Source of the DNA: an uncultured bacterium
Lineage (GTDB): Bacteria; Gemmatimonadota; Gemmatimonadetes; Longimicrobiales; RSA9
Direction: 5' to 3'
Assembly: GCA_937889645.1 (NCBI GenBank)
Contig: CALBZE010000092.1
Span: forward strand, 1 to 52,542
Length of the DNA: 52,542 nucleotides
The notes under the pieces were generated by a model. It saw nothing but the letters and a program-made list of their open reading frames with translations. It had not been told where the DNA came from and made no database searches. The number at the start of each line of letters is the position of its first letter. Within the stretch, counting starts at the first letter, position 1. Made by a program: the position numbers and the translations under genes. Below, one piece after another: positions 41,120-49,930 of this stretch.

Positions 41120-44100
41120 TCAAGTCCTGACGAGTCGTACGTGGTCGACCCCGAAGAGGGCGCGCAGTTCCTCGACCAGCGCCTCGCTCGGCGTGACCGT
41201 GATGGTGCGCGAGCGGAAGCGCCGCTCGCCGTTGTCGTGGCGTCCGTTGCCGCCGTTCCCGCGGGCCGCCGCGCCGTTCGCGGTGCCGCCGTTCGCCGCG
41301 CCGCCGTTCGCCGCCGCGCCGTCGCCATTCGTCGCGCCGGCCGGCGCCCAGCGCACGTAGATCGGCGAGACGCCGGGGTGGGCGCGGAACGCGCGCGTCG
41401 CGGCGTCGATGACGTCGACGTCGCCGCCGGACGGCAGGCGCAGCTCGAGTGCGATCGCGTCCGACTTCCGCACCTCGGCGAGTGGCATGACGTCGTCTAG
41501 GAAGATCGGCGGATCGTCCTCGTCACGCTCGCGGCCGGAGACGCTGCCGAAGATCAGGACCGGCGCGTCCTGGACCAACAGGTGCCGGCAGCGCTCCCAC
41601 GACTCGCCGAAAGCCAGCACGGTCGCCGTGCCGTGGAAGTCCTCGACCGTGATCCGGCCCCATTCGTTCCCGTTGCGCCGCGAGATCTGTCGGCTGACGC
41701 CCGTGATCACGCACGCCAGCTCGACCTTCCGATCCCTGTGCTCCTTCAGGTTCCCCGTGTTGACGTGCTCGAAGATGCGCACCTCTTCACGGAACTTCTC
41801 CAGCGGATGCCCGCTGATGAAGAAGCCCAGGATCTCCTTCTCCTTGGCGAGCCGCTCCGACTCCGGCCACGGCTCGGCGTCCGGGAGGCGGGGCTCCGGG
41901 CGCATCTCGGGCGCCGACGCTCCCGCGCCGCCGTCGAGCGCGTCGAAGAGCGACGCCTGGCCCGACTCCCGCTCCGCCACGCGGAGCTGCGCCTCGCGGA
42001 CCACGTCGTCCAGCCCGGCCACGAGCTGGGCCCGGTGCGGCGCGCCGGACGGGAGCCGGGTCGCGAGCGAGTCGCATGCGCCGGCCAGGATCAGCGCCTC
42101 CAGCGTCCGCTTGCCTACGGCCCGCAGGTCGACGCGGTTCGCCAGGTCGAAGAGCGAGCGAAACGGCCCGCCCTCCTCGCGCGCCTCCAGGATCGAGCGC
42201 ACCGCGGCTTCGCCCACGCCGCGCACCGCGCCCAGCCCGAAGCGGATCTGCGTGTCCGAGACGGGCGTGAACTTCCAGCCGGACTGGTTCACGTCCGGCG
42301 GGAGCACTTCGATCCCGCCCGGACGGTCCGGGATGTAGCGCCCGAGCTCGCGGCACTCCCCGATATACTTCACCACATCGTCCGTCTTGTCCACCACCGA
42401 CGAGAGGAGCGCCGCCATGAACTCGGCCGGGTAGTACCGCTTGAGCCACGCGGTCTGGTAGCTGAGCAGCGCGTACGCGACGCTGTGCGACCGGTTGAAC
42501 CCGTAGCGGCCGAACGTCTCGATCTGCTCGCCGAGTTCGCGCGCCGTCTTCTCGTCGATCCCGTTCGCGATCGCGCGCTCGACGAACTTGCCGATCTCCT
42601 GCCGGATCAGCTCCGCGTCCTTCTTCCCCACGGCCTTACGCATCACGTCCGCCTCGGCGAGCGTGAAGCCCGCCAGGACCTGCGCGATGCGCATCACCTG
42701 CTCCTGGTAGGTGATGACGCCGTAGGTCGGCTCCAGGACGTCGTGCAGCTTGGGGTGCGGGTACCGCACCGGCTCGCGGCCGAGCTTGCGGCGGATGAAC
42801 ACGTCCGTCATCCCGCTGTCGAGCGGGCCCGGGCGGATCAGCGCGTTCGTCGCCACGAGGTCCTCGAAGCGGTCGCAGCGCATCGAGCGGAGCTTCTCCG
42901 TCGCCAGCGCGGATTCGAACTGGAACACGCCCGTCGTGCCGCCGCGGGCGAGCATCTCGTAGACCGCCGCGTCGTCGAGCGGGACGTCCTCGATCCTCGC
43001 GAACTCCTCACCCGTGACCGGGTGGCGCAGCGCGCCGTGACGCTCGCGGATCCAGCGCACCGCATCGTGGATCACGGTGAGCGTCTTGAGGCCGAGGAAG
43101 TCCATCTTGAGCATCCCGGCCTGCTCGAGTGCGATCATGTCCCACTGGGTCACGATCACGGTCTCCTCGCCCGAGCCCGCGCCGGAGCCGCGCGTCGACT
43201 GGGTGCAGACGGGGACGTAGTGGTGCAGCGGACCGGGCGCGATGACGACGCCCGCCGCGTGCACGCTGGCGTGACGCGAGAGTCCCTCGAGGACCTTGGC
43301 GTAGTCGAAGAGCTGCCGCACGCGCTCGTCCGTCGCGTAGAGATCGCGCAGCTCCGGGATCTGCTCGACGGCCTCGGCCACGGAGAGCGAGAAGGCCGGC
43401 GAGTTCGGCACCAGCTTCGCGAGTTTGTCGGTTTCCGCGGGCTCGAACCCGAGGACGCGGCCGACGTCCTTGATCACCGCCCTCGACTTCATCGTACCGA
43501 AGGTGATGATCTGCCCGACCGACTCCTTGCCGTACTTCTGACGGACGTAGTCGATGACCTCGCCGCGGCGCTCGTAGCAGAAGTCGATGTCGATGTCGGG
43601 CATCGACACGCGGTCGGGGTTCAGGAAGCGCTCGAAGAGGAGATCGAACTTGATCGGGTCGACGTCGGTGATCCCGATCACGTAGGCGACGAGCGAGCCG
43701 GCCGCCGAGCCGCGCCCCGGCCCGACCGGGATCCCGTGGTCCTTCGCCCAGTTGATGAAGTCCTGCGTGATGAGGAAGTAGCCGGCGTAATCCGCGCGTT
43801 CGTTGCTGATGACGCTCAGCTCGTACTCCAGGCGCTCCTGGATCTCGGGCGGGATCGGGTCGCCGTAGCGCTGCCGGGCGCGCTCGAACGTGATCTGCCG
43901 CAGCAGCGTCTTCTCGTCCGGGACGCCCTCGGGGAGCGGGAAGTTCGGGACGTAGTAGCGTTTCTCGAACGAGAGGTCGACGGCGTCCGCGATCGCCAGC
44001 GTGTTCTCGAGCACGTCCGGGCGATCGGGGAAGCGCTCCGCGATCTCCTGCGCGGACTTGAAGTAGAGCCCGCCGTCGTAGCGCATGCGGTTCGGGTCGT

Positions 44101-44788
44101 CGCGGTCCTTGCCGAGCCCGATGCAGAGGAGGACGTCGTGGGCGTCGTGGTCCTCGGCACGGAGGAAGTGCGCGTCGTTCGTCGCGACGACGGGGAGCCC
44201 CAGCTCGTCGGCCAGGCGGAAGATGCGCTCGTTGAGCGTGTCCTGCCCTTCGCTGTCGTGGGCCTGGACCTCGAGGTAGTAGCGGCCGTCGAAGACCTCG
44301 GCATACCACTCGGCGACCTCGCGCGCCGCATCCCACCGGTCCTCGAGCAGGTGATGCGCGACCTCGCCCGCCATGCACGCCGACGTCACGATCAGGCCGT
44401 TCGCGTGCTCCCGAAGGATCTCCCGGTCGATGCGCGGCCGGTGGTAGAAGCCCTCCATGTACCCGATCGAGGTCAGCTTGACCAGGTTCCGGTAGCCCTC
44501 ACGGTCGCGGGCGAGGAGGACCAGGTGGTAGTAGGGGCGCGCGCCCTTCGGCGTCGTCCGGTCTCGCCGGTCGCCGGGGGCGACGTACGCCTCCATCCCC
44601 AGGATCGGCTTGACCGACGTCTTCGCCGCCTGCTGGTAGAACTCCCACGCGCCGTACATGCACCCGTGGTCCGTCAGCGCGAGGGCGGGCATCTCGAATT
44701 CGGCGGCGCGACGGATCAGGTCGCCGATCCGGTTCGCGCCGTCGAGGAGCGAGTATTCGCTGTGCGTGTGAAGGTGAACGAAAGACAT
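41120..44788 (-). CDS. dnaE: DNA polymerase III subunit alpha
   Basis: The 1222-residue replicative polymerase. The PHP domain (1-280) starts HLHTHSEYSLLDG and keeps its metal-binding histidines. The polymerase active site has PDIDIDFCYERR, and GPGRGSAAGSLVAYV marks the palm. A helix-hairpin-helix region and an OB-fold (VELACVITGVSRQISRRNG) follow. Between residues about 1148 and 1186 there is a Gly/Asn/Ala-rich low-complexity linker before a short C-terminal tail (SRTITVTPSEALVEELRALFG). The intact PHP histidines suggest proofreading-type metal binding is possible. It is the second gene of a probable five-gene operon. Confidence 0.97.
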   Translation of the reverse strand: MSFVHLHTHSEYSLLDGANRIGDLIRRAAEFEMPALALTDHGCMYGAWEFYQQAAKTSVKPILGMEAYVAPGDRRDRTTPKGARPYYHLVLLARDREGYRNLVKLTSIGYMEGFYHRPRIDREILREHANGLIVTSACMAGEVAHHLLEDRWDAAREVAEWYAEVFDGRYYLEVQAHDSEGQDTLNERIFRLADELGLPVVATNDAHFLRAEDHDAHDVLLCIGLGKDRDDPNRMRYDGGLYFKSAQEIAERFPDRPDVLENTLAIADAVDLSFEKRYYVPNFPLPEGVPDEKTLLRQITFERARQRYGDPIPPEIQERLEYELSVISNERADYAGYFLITQDFINWAKDHGIPVGPGRGSAAGSLVAYVIGITDVDPIKFDLLFERFLNPDRVSMPDIDIDFCYERRGEVIDYVRQKYGKESVGQIITFGTMKSRAVIKDVGRVLGFEPAETDKLAKLVPNSPAFSLSVAEAVEQIPELRDLYATDERVRQLFDYAKVLEGLSRHASVHAAGVVIAPGPLHHYVPVCTQSTRGSGAGSGEETVIVTQWDMIALEQAGMLKMDFLGLKTLTVIHDAVRWIRERHGALRHPVTGEEFARIEDVPLDDAAVYEMLARGGTTGVFQFESALATEKLRSMRCDRFEDLVATNALIRPGPLDSGMTDVFIRRKLGREPVRYPHPKLHDVLEPTYGVITYQEQVMRIAQVLAGFTLAEADVMRKAVGKKDAELIRQEIGKFVERAIANGIDEKTARELGEQIETFGRYGFNRSHSVAYALLSYQTAWLKRYYPAEFMAALLSSVVDKTDDVVKYIGECRELGRYIPDRPGGIEVLPPDVNQSGWKFTPVSDTQIRFGLGAVRGVGEAAVRSILEAREEGGPFRSLFDLANRVDLRAVGKRTLEALILAGACDSLATRLPSGAPHRAQLVAGLDDVVREAQLRVAERESGQASLFDALDGGAGASAPEMRPEPRLPDAEPWPESERLAKEKEILGFFISGHPLEKFREEVRIFEHVNTGNLKEHRDRKVELACVITGVSRQISRRNGNEWGRITVEDFHGTATVLAFGESWERCRHLLVQDAPVLIFGSVSGRERDEDDPPIFLDDVMPLAEVRKSDAIALELRLPSGGDVDVIDAATRAFRAHPGVSPIYVRWAPAGATNGDGAAANGGAANGGTANGAAARGNGGNGRHDNGERRFRSRTITVTPSEALVEELRALFGVDHVRLVRT

Positions 44789-44792
44789 GCCG

Positions 44793-45791
44793 TCAAGATC
44801 CGCACTCGAACGAATCCAGGATCGTCTGGAGCTGGAGGACGTACTCGTACTTGTCCTTCGACGGCGCGTAGAGGAACGCGTCGATCAGGTACGTCCTGTT
44901 CTGGGCCGGGCACACGACGGCGCGGCTCAGGAACGGCCCGGCCATGGGGAAGGTCGGGTCCGTGCCCAGCCACACGCCCTGCAGCTCGATCGATCCGTCG
45001 GCGTACGCCTCGAGCGCCCGGCTACGGATCTGGTTGCGATCGACCACCTGCTCCCACTCGTAGGCGTGGGCGCCCAGGCTGTCGCGCCAGGCGCGGAGCT
45101 GGTCGGCCGCGAGCGGTGTAGCGCCCTCCCGCCACATCACCGCGATCGAGCGGTCCACCCGGCCAGCGGCCGGGTTCGCGTTCAGGAACCGATGCGCCTC
45201 GCCCAGGCGCGTGTGCGTGTAGACGTTCGGCAGCAGGAGCGCGAAGCCGACGTCGGCGCGCAACGAATCCCGCAGCGCGGTGTTGGCGCCGCTCACGAAC
45301 ATCCGCTCCAGCACGCCCTGCAGGTACCTCTCGTGGTAGATCTCGTGCAGCGTCGGGAGCAGGTCGATCACCGCCCGCTCCATCCCCTCGTCGGGGAGGA
45401 CGACCGCCGTGACCCGCTGCCCCCGCGCCCAGATGTCGGACTTCTCGTAGATCGCCGGCAGGTCGGACTCGACGGCGCCCTTCGTCACGTCCGCGACCCA
45501 CGGGTCGTCCGCCCGGCCGATCACCAGCACCTGCTTCCACTCTCGCAGCTTCGCCAGCGTCGGGTCCGTAGGCGAGACGTGCGTCAGCTCGAACGTCCGC
45601 TCGTTCCGGACGGTGAAGACCCGCGGTTCCATCACCGAGTACATCGTGTCGCCGACGGCCGCCCAGAGCGCGTCGTCCGCGACGACGATGACGGCGTTGG
45701 CGTTGCCGTAGGCGACGGGCGAGCGGAAGTTGCAGGCCGTCGTGCCGATCGCCGCCGCCACGGCGGCGCACGCAATAGTGATCGAACGCAT
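44793..45791 (-). CDS. DUF4837-like lipoprotein
   Basis: A 332-residue lipoprotein (lipobox TTAC, Cys at about 20). The overall pattern (ANAVIVVADDALWAAVGDTMYSVMEP at the start, ERYLQGVLERMFVSGANTALRDSL, and GVWLGTDPTFPMAGPFLSRAVV near the end) is like the DUF4837 family known mainly from Bacteroidetes; function is unknown. The assignment is from recognition and is moderate. It ends 4 bases before the dnaE start, so it is the first gene of that operon, with a promoter candidate at 45809-45837. Confidence 0.65.
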   Translation of the reverse strand: MRSITIACAAVAAAIGTTACNFRSPVAYGNANAVIVVADDALWAAVGDTMYSVMEPRVFTVRNERTFELTHVSPTDPTLAKLREWKQVLVIGRADDPWVADVTKGAVESDLPAIYEKSDIWARGQRVTAVVLPDEGMERAVIDLLPTLHEIYHERYLQGVLERMFVSGANTALRDSLRADVGFALLLPNVYTHTRLGEAHRFLNANPAAGRVDRSIAVMWREGATPLAADQLRAWRDSLGAHAYEWEQVVDRNQIRSRALEAYADGSIELQGVWLGTDPTFPMAGPFLSRAVVCPAQNRTYLIDAFLYAPSKDKYEYVLQLQTILDSFECGS

Positions 45792-45808
45792 TGCAGGACA
45801 ACGAGTTG

Positions 45809-45837
45809 GGTAAACTGGGGTCGCCGGGTTCCTTCAA
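45809..45837 (-). promoter_or_regulatory. Possible promoter of the lipoprotein-dnaE-accA-ricT-metG operon
   Basis: On the minus strand TTGAAG (45837-45832) and TTTACC (45814-45809) are 17 bases apart, just upstream of the lipoprotein start. Confidence 0.4.
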
Positions 45838-45961
45838 GTTAACGGCGGCGCGGGTCCGGGGCAACAAAGGCGCCGGACGTCGCCCGGCGGGCGGCGGGCG
45901 CCGCCGACGCCTCCCGGCTGCCCGTTGCCGGCGGCGCGTTCTGCAGGCGCCGACGCCGCCG

Positions 45962-45991
45962 TTTGCCCGGCGGGCAAAGGGATTCTACTCT
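45962..45991 (+). promoter_or_regulatory. otsB promoter candidate with overlapping palindrome
   Basis: A perfect inverted repeat TTTGCCC-GGC-GGGCAAA (45962-45978) overlaps a possible -35 (TTGCCC, 45963-45968), with TACTCT (45986-45991) 17 bases further on. A palindrome over a -35 would suit a repressor, though it could also form an RNA hairpin if transcription starts earlier. Confidence 0.4.
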
Positions 45992-46014
45992 TCCGGGCGG
46001 TGACGGATCCGGAG

Positions 46015-46857
46015 ATGTCCGAAGGGGCGATGGCGCAGAAGGAGCGGGGCGCGGCCGCGGGCCTTCCGCACGGGAGCGAGCTGGTGTCCGGGTGGCGTGA
46101 GGCCCGGCGGCGGACCGGGCGGATGCTGGTCGCGCTGGACTACGACGGGACGCTGCTGCCGATCGCGCCGCGGCCGGAGGCGGCGGTGCTTCCCGAAGAG
46201 ACGCGGCGGCTCGTGGCGCGGCTGGCGGCGCGACCCGACACGGACGTGGCGGTGATCAGCGGGCGCGGCCTGGAAGACATCAGGTCGCGGGTCGGGCTTG
46301 AAGGGGTGTACTACGCGGGCAACCACGGGCTGGAGCTCTCGGGTCCGGGGCTGGAGTGGGTGCACCCGGACGCGCTCCGTGCTCAGCCGGCGATGGCGGC
46401 GTGCGCCGCCGATCTCGTGGCCGGGCTCGGCGGGATCGATGGCGTCGTGATGGAGGACAAGCGGATCACGCTGAGCGTGCACTATCGGCTGGTGCGCGAC
46501 GAGGCGGAGGTGGCGCGCGTGCGGCGGACGGTGCTGGCCACGTGCGCCGGCCGCGACGGCCTCCGGATCACCGAAGGGAAGCGGGTGCTCGAGGTGCGAC
46601 CCACGGTCGACTGGGACAAGGGGCGCGCGACGCGCTTCCTGGTCGAGGCGCTCGGGCTCGAGACGCCGACGCGGCCGCCCGTCGTCTTCTTCGGCGACGA
46701 TCTCACCGACGAGGATGCGTTCCGCGCGCTCCGCGGCCGGGGCGACGGCGTGCTGGTCGCGTCCGCGGCGGAGCTGGACCGCGACACCGCCGCGACGGCG
46801 CTCGTCGAATCGACCGACGAGGTGCTCGAGCTGCTCGCGGCGCTGGCCGATCCGTGA
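46015..46857 (+). CDS. otsB: Trehalose-6-phosphate phosphatase
   Basis: Removes phosphate from trehalose-6-phosphate in osmoprotectant synthesis. The HAD motif I is LDYDGTLL (D42, D44), with AVISGRGLEDI, YYAGNHGLEL, and motif IV FFGDDLTDEDAF; the VLEVRPTVDWDKGRA segment is characteristic of OtsB. The 280-residue length fits. The start could be 46015 or 46030 (GAAGGGG precedes the latter). OtsA is not in the window, so the partner synthase is elsewhere or the pathway is completed by another route. Confidence 0.92.
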   Translation: MSEGAMAQKERGAAAGLPHGSELVSGWREARRRTGRMLVALDYDGTLLPIAPRPEAAVLPEETRRLVARLAARPDTDVAVISGRGLEDIRSRVGLEGVYYAGNHGLELSGPGLEWVHPDALRAQPAMAACAADLVAGLGGIDGVVMEDKRITLSVHYRLVRDEAEVARVRRTVLATCAGRDGLRITEGKRVLEVRPTVDWDKGRATRFLVEALGLETPTRPPVVFFGDDLTDEDAFRALRGRGDGVLVASAAELDRDTAATALVESTDEVLELLAALADP

Positions 46858-46952
46858 GGGGCGGCACGCCCGGTGCGGCTCCCGGCAATGGACCGGTCGG
46901 GGGCGGCGGGTGTAGATTCGGCCGGACAACCGGTTCCCGTTCCTTGATTCAG

Positions 46953-47363
46953 ATGCGAGTCGTCGTGTTCGACAGGATCGTGGCGCTGGCCGCCCTGGTG
47001 GCCGTCGCCGGGTGCATGGCCGGGCGCGCCGGCGCTTCGGGAGAAGGGGCAAGCGTGCGGCGTGCGGCGCTCGCCCAGATCATCGTGGAAAACCACACGG
47101 GCGAGGCGATCGACGTGGCGTTCCTGACCGCGGCCGAGCCGGGCCGCGAGGTCGTCGTCGGAGGCGTCGCGCCGCGGAGCACCGCCCTGGTCGCCCCCGT
47201 CCTCGCAGGCGAGCCGATCATCCTCGTGGCCCGCACCGCCTCGGGCGCGGAGCATCGCCTGCCCGCCCGTTCGTTCGAACCCGGCGCGGAATGGACCTGG
47301 ATCATCCCCGAGGACGCGAGTTTCGTTCGCGCCACGGGCGAGGCATCGGGAGGTGCTCCGTGA
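46953..47363 (+). CDS. Small lipoprotein, function unknown
   Basis: The 136-residue protein has a lipobox, AVAGC (Cys at about 21), then a small beta-rich domain (AQIIVENHTGEAIDVAFLTAAEPGREVVVGGVAPRS and AGEPIILVARTASG). This pattern looks like a single immunoglobulin-like or transthyretin-like sandwich. No family recognised. Its stop overlaps the GTG start of the zinc exporter, suggesting a shared envelope or metal-related task. Confidence 0.65.
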   Translation: MRVVVFDRIVALAALVAVAGCMAGRAGASGEGASVRRAALAQIIVENHTGEAIDVAFLTAAEPGREVVVGGVAPRSTALVAPVLAGEPIILVARTASGAEHRLPARSFEPGAEWTWIIPEDASFVRATGEASGGAP

Positions 47364-48484
47364 GCATGCACGATCCCTGCGGCTGCCCGATGGGCGCGGG
47401 CGGGTTCGGCGAACCGCTCGGGCCGTCGGCCGGCCGCCGCCATCACTCCAACCCGGCGCACCGAGGCCACGGAACGCACGCACACGGCCACGGTGGGCGG
47501 GACGCCGGCCGCGACCACGAACACCACGGCGGGAACGGCCATGATCGCGGCCACGACCACGCCCACGGTCACGACCATGACCACGCGCACGGCCACGACC
47601 ACTTCCACGACCTGAGACGCGGGACGGGGAAGAAGGCGCTCAAGATCGTGCTCGCCATGACGGGCACCTTCATGGTCGTGGAGTTCGTCGGCGGGTGGCT
47701 GTCGAACTCCCTCGCCCTCATGGCCGACGCCGGGCACATGCTGACCGACGTCGCCGCGCTCGCCCTCTCGCTCTTCGCGATCTGGTTCGCGCAGCGCCCG
47801 GCGACGCCGGAGAAGACGTACGGCTACCTGCGCTGGGAGGTGCTCGCCGCCCTCGTCAACGGCGCCGCGCTGATCGTCCTCTCGCTCTTCATCTTCTACG
47901 AGGCGATCCGTCGCTTCCGCTCGCCCGCCGAGGTGGAGGGCGGGCTCATGCTCGGCGTCGCGGTCGGCGGCCTCCTGGTCAACCTGGTGGCCGCGTGGAT
48001 GCTGCACCGGGCCGCGGGGCACAGCCTCAACGTGCGCGGTGCGTACCTGCACGTGCTGGGCGACCTGCTCGGCTCCGTCGGCGCCATCGCCGCGGCCGTC
48101 GTGATCCTGCTCACCGGCTGGGTCATCGCCGATCCGCTCATCTCGATCGCCGTCGGCGGGCTGATCCTCTACAGCAGCTGGAAGCTCGTCCGCGAATCGG
48201 TCGACGTGCTGCTCGAGGCCGTCCCGCCGCACATCGACCTGGCCGAGGTCCGCGAGACGATCGACGAGATCCCCGGCGTTGACGACGTGCACGACCTCCA
48301 CGTCTGGACCGTGACCAGCGGCTACCTGGCGATGAGCGGCCACGCCGTCGTCGAAGACCTCTCGCAGCACCAGCGCGTCCTGCGCGAGATCCACGAGCGC
48401 GTCTCCGACCGCTTCGGGATCCGGCACATCACGATCCAGCTCGAGCAGGCGTCGGTCTTCCGGCACGAGATCGAGCACCTCTGA
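47360..48484 (+). CDS. Cation diffusion facilitator (zinc exporter, CzcD/ZitB type) with His-rich N-terminus
   Basis: A 374-residue CDF transporter exporting Zn2+ or similar ions in exchange for protons. Residues about 30-80 hold a very dense histidine run (repeats of GHDHAHGHDHDH), which probably binds zinc before transport. Six membrane helices follow; transport-site residues occur as HMLTDV and HVLGDLLGS (HxxxD in helices 2 and 5). The C-terminal cytoplasmic domain (about 285-374) has DLHVWTVTSGYLAMSGHAVV. The GTG start overlaps the lipoprotein stop, 6 bases after GGGAGG. Confidence 0.93.
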   Translation: MSMHDPCGCPMGAGGFGEPLGPSAGRRHHSNPAHRGHGTHAHGHGGRDAGRDHEHHGGNGHDRGHDHAHGHDHDHAHGHDHFHDLRRGTGKKALKIVLAMTGTFMVVEFVGGWLSNSLALMADAGHMLTDVAALALSLFAIWFAQRPATPEKTYGYLRWEVLAALVNGAALIVLSLFIFYEAIRRFRSPAEVEGGLMLGVAVGGLLVNLVAAWMLHRAAGHSLNVRGAYLHVLGDLLGSVGAIAAAVVILLTGWVIADPLISIAVGGLILYSSWKLVRESVDVLLEAVPPHIDLAEVRETIDEIPGVDDVHDLHVWTVTSGYLAMSGHAVVEDLSQHQRVLREIHERVSDRFGIRHITIQLEQASVFRHEIEHL

Positions 48485-48512
48485 AACGCGACGACGGAGC
48501 CACGAGAGCGCC

Positions 48513-48908
48513 ATGGCCGAACGGATTCGGATCCGCACGCGCGCGCGCGAGGAGCTGGTCGACATCACCGCGGAGGTTCGCGCCCAGGTCCGCGAGAGCG
48601 GCGTCCGGGACGGCGTCGTCCACCTCTGGAGTCTCCACACGACCTGCGCGCTCACCGTGAACGAGGGCGCCGATCCGGACGTCGCCCGCGACCTCGTCGT
48701 CGCCCTCCGCGCCCTCGCTCCGCGGCATGGGGACTACCACCACGCCGAAGGGAACAGCGACTCCCACATCAAGACGTCGCTGTTCGGCCCCGGCATCACG
48801 CTCCTCGTCGAGGACGGCGACCTGCTGCTCGGCACCTGGCAGCGCGTCTTCCTGGCCGAATGGGACGGCCCGCGGACGCGGGAGATCGCGGTGCTCTTGC
48901 GGGGTTGA
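48513..48908 (+). CDS. YjbQ-family (UPF0047) protein
   Basis: A 131-residue protein with the full UPF0047 pattern: LWSLHTTCALTVNEGADPDV, EGNSDSHIKTSLFGPG and LLLGTWQRVFLAEWDGPRTRE. The conserved histidines and cysteine form a metal-binding trimeric site. E. coli YjbQ shows weak thiamine-phosphate synthase activity, but the physiological role is unsettled. It starts 28 bases after the zinc exporter and is probably in the same transcript. Confidence 0.92.
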   Translation: MAERIRIRTRAREELVDITAEVRAQVRESGVRDGVVHLWSLHTTCALTVNEGADPDVARDLVVALRALAPRHGDYHHAEGNSDSHIKTSLFGPGITLLVEDGDLLLGTWQRVFLAEWDGPRTREIAVLLRG

Positions 48909-48918
48909 GAAACGGACG

Positions 48919-48988
48919 GCGCCCCGCGGGAGGCCCCGACGCCTTCGGCGAACACCTCGGCGTAGATCGGTAGCCCCCGGCGGGGCGC
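48919..48988. terminator. Long-range stem between convergent genes
   Basis: GCGCCCCGC (48919-48927) is complementary to 48980-48988, enclosing about 52 bases that contain a smaller hairpin (CGCC-TTC-GGCG). It lies in the 139-base gap between yjbQ and the convergent membrane protein gene and is the only candidate terminator there. Confidence 0.45.
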
Positions 48989-49047
48989 TGTTCTCGGTCG
49001 CTGCCGCCCCACGTTTCCGCGGAGCGCAAGAGCAGGCGAGAGCCCGT

Positions 49048-49743
49048 TTACCTGGCCACCTCCGCAGGAACTCCAGCCGGCTCGCCCGCCGGCGCCCGCT
49101 TGCGTTCCAGCCACGCGGCCACGCCAGCAAACGCGCCGTAGGCGACCAGGCCGGTGGTCGCCACGACGGACGGCGAGCCGGGAGGCGGGCCGAACATCGT
49201 TCCCACTTGCATCAGCAAGGGGACGATGCCGAACAGCACGAACGCGTACGTGCTGCTCCGGGCGGCCGGACGCGTGGCGCGCAGGTAGAGGAAGAGACCG
49301 CCCAGGAGAACGGCCGATTCCAGTGCCAGCGCGGCGGTGGGAAAGTTCCAGAGCCCCAGGCCCATCTTGAACCGGTCTCCGACGAGCGGGAGATCGGGTC
49401 TATGGACCAGCAGATCCAGGACCCAGTGCGAGAACACGGCCGCGCCGACGATCACACCGGCCCGCGGCCCCGCCTTTCTGCCGCGCCACGCGTGGTATGC
49501 GGCGCCGCAGGCCGCCGACCAGAGCAACGCACCGACGAGGCTGTGCGTGTAGGGGATGTGGTAGAGGTCCAGCGGGCTCGCCGCCGTGATCCCGGGGACG
49601 ATCCGCACGTGTTCGATTCCGAGCAGGACGAAAAGACCCCAGATTACGTCCAGGAACTGGACTGCGATGAAAAGGTGCCAGAGCGGAACCGTCTTCGCGA
49701 GCGATTTGCCCGCGTAACTCACGGCGTAGTGTCCAACGAACAT
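49048..49743 (-). CDS. Multi-spanning membrane protein, possibly YdjM-like
   Basis: The 231-residue protein has about six hydrophobic segments. Histidines at YTHSLVGALLW and SHWVLDLLVHRPDLPL recall the YdjM/LexA-regulated membrane hydrolase family, in which such histidines are proposed to bind metal; the likeness is partial. The start at MFVGHYAVS fits the first helix, and the longer frame adds an unrelated polar stretch. It has its own promoter candidate (49794-49822) divergent from typA. Confidence 0.65.
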   Translation of the reverse strand: MFVGHYAVSYAGKSLAKTVPLWHLFIAVQFLDVIWGLFVLLGIEHVRIVPGITAASPLDLYHIPYTHSLVGALLWSAACGAAYHAWRGRKAGPRAGVIVGAAVFSHWVLDLLVHRPDLPLVGDRFKMGLGLWNFPTAALALESAVLLGGLFLYLRATRPAARSSTYAFVLFGIVPLLMQVGTMFGPPPGSPSVVATTGLVAYGAFAGVAAWLERKRAPAGEPAGVPAEVAR

Positions 49744-49793
49744 GTGTCCCGCTTTCACTAAGTGTTGCCCAACCAGAGCCTGACGCTGGCGCG

Positions 49794-49822
49794 AAGATGA
49801 CAGCAGAAACATTTATGCGCAA
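49794..49822 (-). promoter_or_regulatory. Putative promoter of the membrane protein gene
   Basis: Minus-strand TTGCGC (49822-49817) and CATCTT (49799-49794, continuing CG) are 17 bases apart, nearly the same as the dsbA-like promoter. Confidence 0.5.
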
Positions 49823-49893
49823 GCGGTTTAGCAGGGTCGGGGCCGCGCGATCGTGCCCGGCCGGGAGCAGGCGCCGCGCCCCCCTCCACGACC

Positions 49894-49922
49894 TTGAAAA
49901 GCAGGCCGTTATTGGCTAGATT
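49894..49922 (+). promoter_or_regulatory. Putative typA promoter
   Basis: TTGAAA (49894-49899) and TAGATT (49917-49922) have a 17-base spacing. RNA should start near 49929, immediately at the foot of the terminator hairpin that follows. Confidence 0.65.
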
Positions 49923-49930
49923 CAATAGCT

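Noticed and set aside
41582..45121. 1179-residue plus-strand open frame opposite dnaE
   Set aside because: Shadow frame; DnaE motifs run continuously on the other strand.
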